Shown here: positions 60,753-64,000 of the stretch, one piece after another
Position numbering within the stretch: position 1 is the stretch's first letter
Layout of the letters: every line of letters starts with the position of its first letter
Assembly: GCF_023721755.1 (NCBI RefSeq)
Contig: NZ_JAMDLH010000004.1
Coordinates: 186,001 to 250,000, forward strand
Direction: 5' to 3'
DNA from: Pleomorphomonas sp. NRK KF1
GTDB taxonomy: Bacteria > Pseudomonadota > Alphaproteobacteria > Rhizobiales > Pleomorphomonadaceae
Length of the DNA stretch: 64,000 nucleotides
Program-made: the position numbers and the translations under genes
The notes under the pieces: model-generated
The model's database searches: none
What the model saw: only the letters and a program-made list of their open reading frames with translations
What the model was told of the DNA's origin: nothing

Positions 60753-61367
60753 ATGAATGCCCCCCTCTCCGAACGGCGCCAGGCGCAGCTTGCCGCCCTC
60801 ACCGACGCCGCCGAGCGCCGCATCGCCGAGGGGGGCATGGCCAGCCTCAAGGCGCGCGACCTCGCCGCCGACATCGGCATAGCCTTGGGCGGCCTCTACA
60901 ACATCGTCACTGATCTCGACGAACTGGCGCTGCGCGTCTCCTCGCGCACCCTTGGTCGCCTCGGCGAGGCGCTGACCGCCGCCTCCGACGCGCTGCCGCT
61001 CGAATCCAAGGCCGACGCGGTGAACCGCCTCGTCGCCATCGCCCATGCCTACCTGCATTTCGCCAAGGGCAACCTCCGCCTCTGGCGCACCCTGTTCGAA
61101 CTCCGCCTCGCCGAAGGCACCGCCCTCCCCGCCTGGGCCGCCGACGACCAGCTCCGCCTGTTCCGCCACGTCGCCGAACCCCTCACCCTCCTCGTCCCCG
61201 ACATGGACGAAGCCCAGCAAACCCTAGCCGCCCGCACCCTCTTCGCCGCCGTCCACGGCATCGTCACCCTGGGGCTGGAAGAGCGCCTGGTGGCGGTCCC
61301 GCTGACGGCGCTCGAAGCGCAGATCGAGTGGCTGGTCAGGGCGGCGTGCAGGGGGCTGGGGGAGTGA
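60753..61367 (+). CDS. TetR-family transcriptional regulator
   Basis: A 204-aa regulator. The HTH (about 12-60) reads LTDAAERRIAEGGMASLKAR and DIGIALGGLYNIVTDLDELA. The C-terminal domain has HAYLHFAKGNLRLWRTLFEL, the TetR_C_33-like pattern of WHG-domain proteins. It begins 28 bases after the last operator and should repress itself and the divergent lipid acyltransferase gene; a lipid or acyl-CoA effector is plausible but inferred. Its 3' end is duplicated downstream at about 61871-61955. Confidence 0.9.
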   Translation: MNAPLSERRQAQLAALTDAAERRIAEGGMASLKARDLAADIGIALGGLYNIVTDLDELALRVSSRTLGRLGEALTAASDALPLESKADAVNRLVAIAHAYLHFAKGNLRLWRTLFELRLAEGTALPAWAADDQLRLFRHVAEPLTLLVPDMDEAQQTLAARTLFAAVHGIVTLGLEERLVAVPLTALEAQIEWLVRAACRGLGE

Positions 61368-62251
61368 GGGGAGCCTGATACCAGCGGTTCGCGTTCTGGT
61401 CCTGAGGTCCTGCGCCTTCGCGCAGGATGACATCTAAATATTTGTATTAATTATACAATTCCGTCATCCTGCGCGAAGGCGCAGGACCTCGGGCAGAACG
61501 AGACTCCCGGCCGATATAGCGCTCCGGACCAGTACCGCTAAACGCTACAGCGTTCGCCTCCCCGCCATCGAACCCGCCCGATATCCCCCTGCCTACCCGA
61601 GATACTGCCTGCGCAGAGGAGGACAAGTTGATGGGAAGAAGAGCGCGATACCAGCGGCTCGTTCCATCCTGCCCGAGATCCACCTTGCATTCGCACGAAT
61701 GCAAGCGGCGTGCGCGGGGATGACTGCCAGATAGGAAGGGCGCGAGCTATCCGACTGTTCCCAATATATAATTCTCCTGTCATCCTGCGCGAAGGCCGCT
61801 TGCATTCGTGCGAATGCAAGGTGGACCTCGGGCAGAATGGAGCAAGTCGTCGATATAGCGCTCCGGATCGGTACCACTCACCGCCCTCGAAGCGCAGATC
61901 GAGTGGCTGGTCAGGGCAGCCTGCCGGGGGCTGGGGGAGTAGACGAGCCCGATACCAGCCGCCCACCTCTTTCGTCCCGAGGTCCTCGCTTTCGCAAGGA
62001 TGACAGGAGAATTATACATATGAAACAGTTGCTTACGCATCACCCGACAGGAAGGGGGCGCGAGCTATCCGCCTGTTCCCAATATATAATTCTCCTGTCA
62101 TCCTCGCGCAGGCCGCTTGCATTCGTACGAATGCAAGGTGGACCTCGGGCAGAATAGAGCAAGCCGTCGATATAGCGCTCCGGATCGGCGCGCGCCTTAT
62201 CGGATCTGCCGCATAACTCCCGATTATGTGCCAACTCCGATAACCGCCCCG
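61368..62251. repeat. Repeat-rich intergenic region with several modular elements
   Basis: About 880 bases without a gene. They hold a complete element with 31-bp arms (61401-61431 and 61463-61493) around an AT-rich centre. Variant arms contain the insert palindrome CTTGCATTCG/CGAATGCAAG at 61692-61713, 61799-61820 and around 62118-62139. There is also a left arm at 61976-62004, a direct duplication of about 138 bp (61734-61871 and 62049-62188), and a copy of the tetR 3' end (61871-61955). Short ORFs here are made of repeats. Confidence 0.8.
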
Positions 62252-63175
62252 TCACTCCTCCCCGAAGAAATCCTCGTCCAGCCGCTTGAACGCCACCTTG
62301 CGGTACTCGCGCACCCCCACGCCATGCTCGATCATCAGGTCGGCCAGTTCCCGGCCATCTATCAGGATCACCCGCTGCGTCAGGTGCTTGACGAAATCGC
62401 GGGCCGGCTGGCTGAAGGTGGAGGTGGTGACGAACACGCCCTTGGTGGCGCCGAGCCCCACCAGGCTGCCGACAAAGCCGTTGACGTCGGGCCGCCCCAC
62501 CGGGCTTCCTGGCGCATAGCGCTTGGCCTGCACGTAGATGCGGTCGAGCCCCAGCCGGTCCTCGTTGACGACGCCGTCGACGCCGCCATCCCCGCTGCGG
62601 CCGAGCTGGGCGGCGGCATCCTTGTGGCTGCCGCCATAGCCCATGGCAACCAGGAGATCGACGATCACCTGCTCGAAGAAGGCCGGGCTGTTGGCGAGGA
62701 TGCGCTGCAACAGCTCGTCGCGCAGCGCCGCCGTCAAGGTGGCATGGGCGGCATCGATCTGCTCTTCCGGCGTCGTCGTCACCGGCGCGGCGTCAGATAC
62801 CTCTCCGCCAGCGCCCTCCGCCGCATCGCCACCCTCGTTGCGGTAGAAGGCGCGAAACTCCGGATCCTGCAGCAACAGCGCCACGTCGATCCGCTCCGGC
62901 CCGCTGGCGAGCAGCGCTTTGCCCTTCTCCGTCGCCACGAAGCGCCCACGCGCCGGCGAGGCGATCAACCCCGCCTTGCTCAAGTAGAACTTCGCCCAGT
63001 GAACGCGATTATGCAGCACCCGCTGCCGCCCGCTCGGCAACAACTGCTCGCGCTCCTCGGCGGTCAGCCCGAGTTCATCGGCCACCCGCTTGGCCACATC
63101 GGCCACCCGCGTTTCCCCCTCGGCGGCAAGGCGCAGGACGGGCAGCATGAGGGTTTGATAGTCAGGGATGAGCAT
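62252..63175 (-). CDS. mrr: Mrr-type restriction endonuclease
   Basis: A 307-aa protein. An N-terminal winged helix (about 1-90: YQTLMLPVLRLAAEGETRVA, the Mrr_N type) is followed by a PD-(D/E)xK nuclease domain (about 150-290). SGDGGVDGVVNED and IYVQAKRYAPGS give the D...QAK catalytic motif. ATG 63175 is preferred; GTG 63187 would overlap the upstream gene. Mrr enzymes cut methylated foreign DNA and can be toxic to methylating hosts. It follows the HNH-like gene with an eight-base gap, so the two form an operon. Confidence 0.9.
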   Translation of the reverse strand: MLIPDYQTLMLPVLRLAAEGETRVADVAKRVADELGLTAEEREQLLPSGRQRVLHNRVHWAKFYLSKAGLIASPARGRFVATEKGKALLASGPERIDVALLLQDPEFRAFYRNEGGDAAEGAGGEVSDAAPVTTTPEEQIDAAHATLTAALRDELLQRILANSPAFFEQVIVDLLVAMGYGGSHKDAAAQLGRSGDGGVDGVVNEDRLGLDRIYVQAKRYAPGSPVGRPDVNGFVGSLVGLGATKGVFVTTSTFSQPARDFVKHLTQRVILIDGRELADLMIEHGVGVREYRKVAFKRLDEDFFGEE

Positions 63176-63183
63176 GGTTTCTC

Positions 63184-64000
63184 TCACTGACGCTCGACGT
63201 CTTGGACAATGTCCATCAGCCGTCGGAACTCAGGGTCCGGCATGTCGCCTTTCCATTTGTTGACGAAGCGGCAAACCACTTGGAGATTGCCCTTCGCGTA
63301 ATGGCCGTTGCTGTCTTTCCGATCAAGCGAAGCCAACATTTGCTTATCGGTTTCGGTGCCATCGAACTGCAACGCCAGTCCGGTCAAGGCACAGATAGCG
63401 CCCTGAGCCTCGATGAGAGAGTCTATGTAGGCCTCCAACTCGGCATCAGGGATCAGCAGATCCTTGTTCTTCACCTTCTTCAGAACGAGCTGGCCGTTGG
63501 CGTCGTCGACTGTTCCCTTCGCAGTCATAGCCATTCGAGCGACAGCTATCTGTCTAGGGCTGAATACTGTGCCGGGCTCCTTCTTTGCCGCCTTCTTCTT
63601 CCAGTCGGGCAAAAGATGCCACGGCTCGAGGGAGCGGCCCTCTATCAGTGCAAGGGCATAATTGGCGTTGTCAGAGCTCAGCTGCATAAGTGTACCTTCT
63701 GTAAAGAGGAACTCGCGCGCCTTCGGATGAAGCGCCTTCCAAAGCAAGCCGTTGTTCTGCAACGTCATGTTCCGCCATGGCTCGCACCGCTTGAAACAGA
63801 CGATGACGTCGCGCCTGTCCGGAAGCGGCTCGAACTGCCGCTCGAAGCTGGGAGCATCGGAGAGCGATCTTGTCCACCACAATTGATCCTTCTCGCGGTG
63901 GATCCAAACGTCATCAGAGGTCTCCGCAATCGCGGTTATCAGGTTGAACCAACGTGACGCGACCGATCGGGTAGGCTCGAGGCCGGCGGCAGTGCGCCGC
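63184..64000 (-). CDS. HNH-like endonuclease domain protein, 5' end outside the window
   Basis: The reverse frame stays open to the window edge, so the N-terminus is missing; a TTG at 63882 is not a convincing start because coding-like sequence (DDVWIHREKDQLWWTRSLSD) continues upstream of it. The C-terminal part (last 80 residues) reads ICALTGLALQFDGTETDKQM, then ASLDRKDSNGHYAKGNLQVV, like the HNH-type nuclease core with its single Cys, D-R and N-x-Q/H pattern. The N-terminal half is unrecognised. It is co-transcribed with mrr, so a role in defence is likely but inferred. Confidence 0.72.
   Translation of the reverse strand, partial: RRTAAGLEPTRSVASRWFNLITAIAETSDDVWIHREKDQLWWTRSLSDAPSFERQFEPLPDRRDVIVCFKRCEPWRNMTLQNNGLLWKALHPKAREFLFTEGTLMQLSSDNANYALALIEGRSLEPWHLLPDWKKKAAKKEPGTVFSPRQIAVARMAMTAKGTVDDANGQLVLKKVKNKDLLIPDAELEAYIDSLIEAQGAICALTGLALQFDGTETDKQMLASLDRKDSNGHYAKGNLQVVCRFVNKWKGDMPDPEFRRLMDIVQDVERQ

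Overview
The window is a high-G+C stretch of an alphaproteobacterial chromosome. Gene content suggests Hyphomicrobiales: several methyl-accepting chemotaxis proteins with near-identical signalling domains, an HWE-family histidine kinase, a 2-Cys OhrR/MarR regulator and the short palindromic repeats common in that order. Genus and species cannot be decided from the sequence alone.

Layout. 1-6 kb: TonB siderophore receptor, a convergent siderophore-esterase-like hydrolase and a PAS-PAS-GGDEF-EAL protein. 6-10 kb: a chemoreceptor, an ohrR-like regulator divergent from a chloroperoxidase-type hydrolase, and a remnant of a second hydrolase. 10-17.4 kb: a divergent response regulator / 7TMR-DISM histidine kinase pair, then two tandem autotransporters with nearly identical GC-rich barrels and AT-rich, diverged passengers. 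17.5-24.6 kb: HWE kinase, GNAT acetyltransferase, DUF6273-like protein, feoA-feoA-feoB, and a RelE-type toxin with an HTH antitoxin. 24.7-30.9 kb: a six-gene minus-strand operon with a complete sugar-type ABC importer, a PHP phosphoesterase and an RpiR regulator. 31-34.2 kb: acyltransferase divergent from a TetR regulator, and an HTH/PIN toxin-antitoxin-like pair. 34.3-45.9 kb: two more chemoreceptors, a divergent pair of secreted proteases (astacin-like metalloprotease and caspase-like protein), repeat-rich DNA with an orphan ParD-like antitoxin, a membrane GGDEF-EAL protein and a DUF805 protein.

46.2-56.6 kb holds the right-hand end of a podovirus-like prophage beside a tRNA-Ile2(CAU) gene. 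It keeps a large virion protein with a lambda-R-like lytic transglycosylase domain, T7-type tail fibre, fibre tip, DUF4376 protein, holin candidate, endolysin and nested spanins. No capsid, portal, terminase or integrase genes are present. Two small secreted proteins inside it repeat a domain found near the C-terminus of the large virion protein. 57-61.4 kb: a fused LplT-Aas-type acyltransferase divergent from a TetR regulator with three matching operator palindromes. 62.2-64 kb: an Mrr-like restriction endonuclease co-transcribed with an HNH-like protein that runs off the window.

Four intergenic regions (about 2.6, 41.6-42.1, 56.8-57.1 and 61.4-62.2 kb) carry copies of one modular inverted-repeat family with hairpin arms and an AT-rich centre. 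They are accompanied by local duplications, including a copied 3' end of the neighbouring tetR gene.
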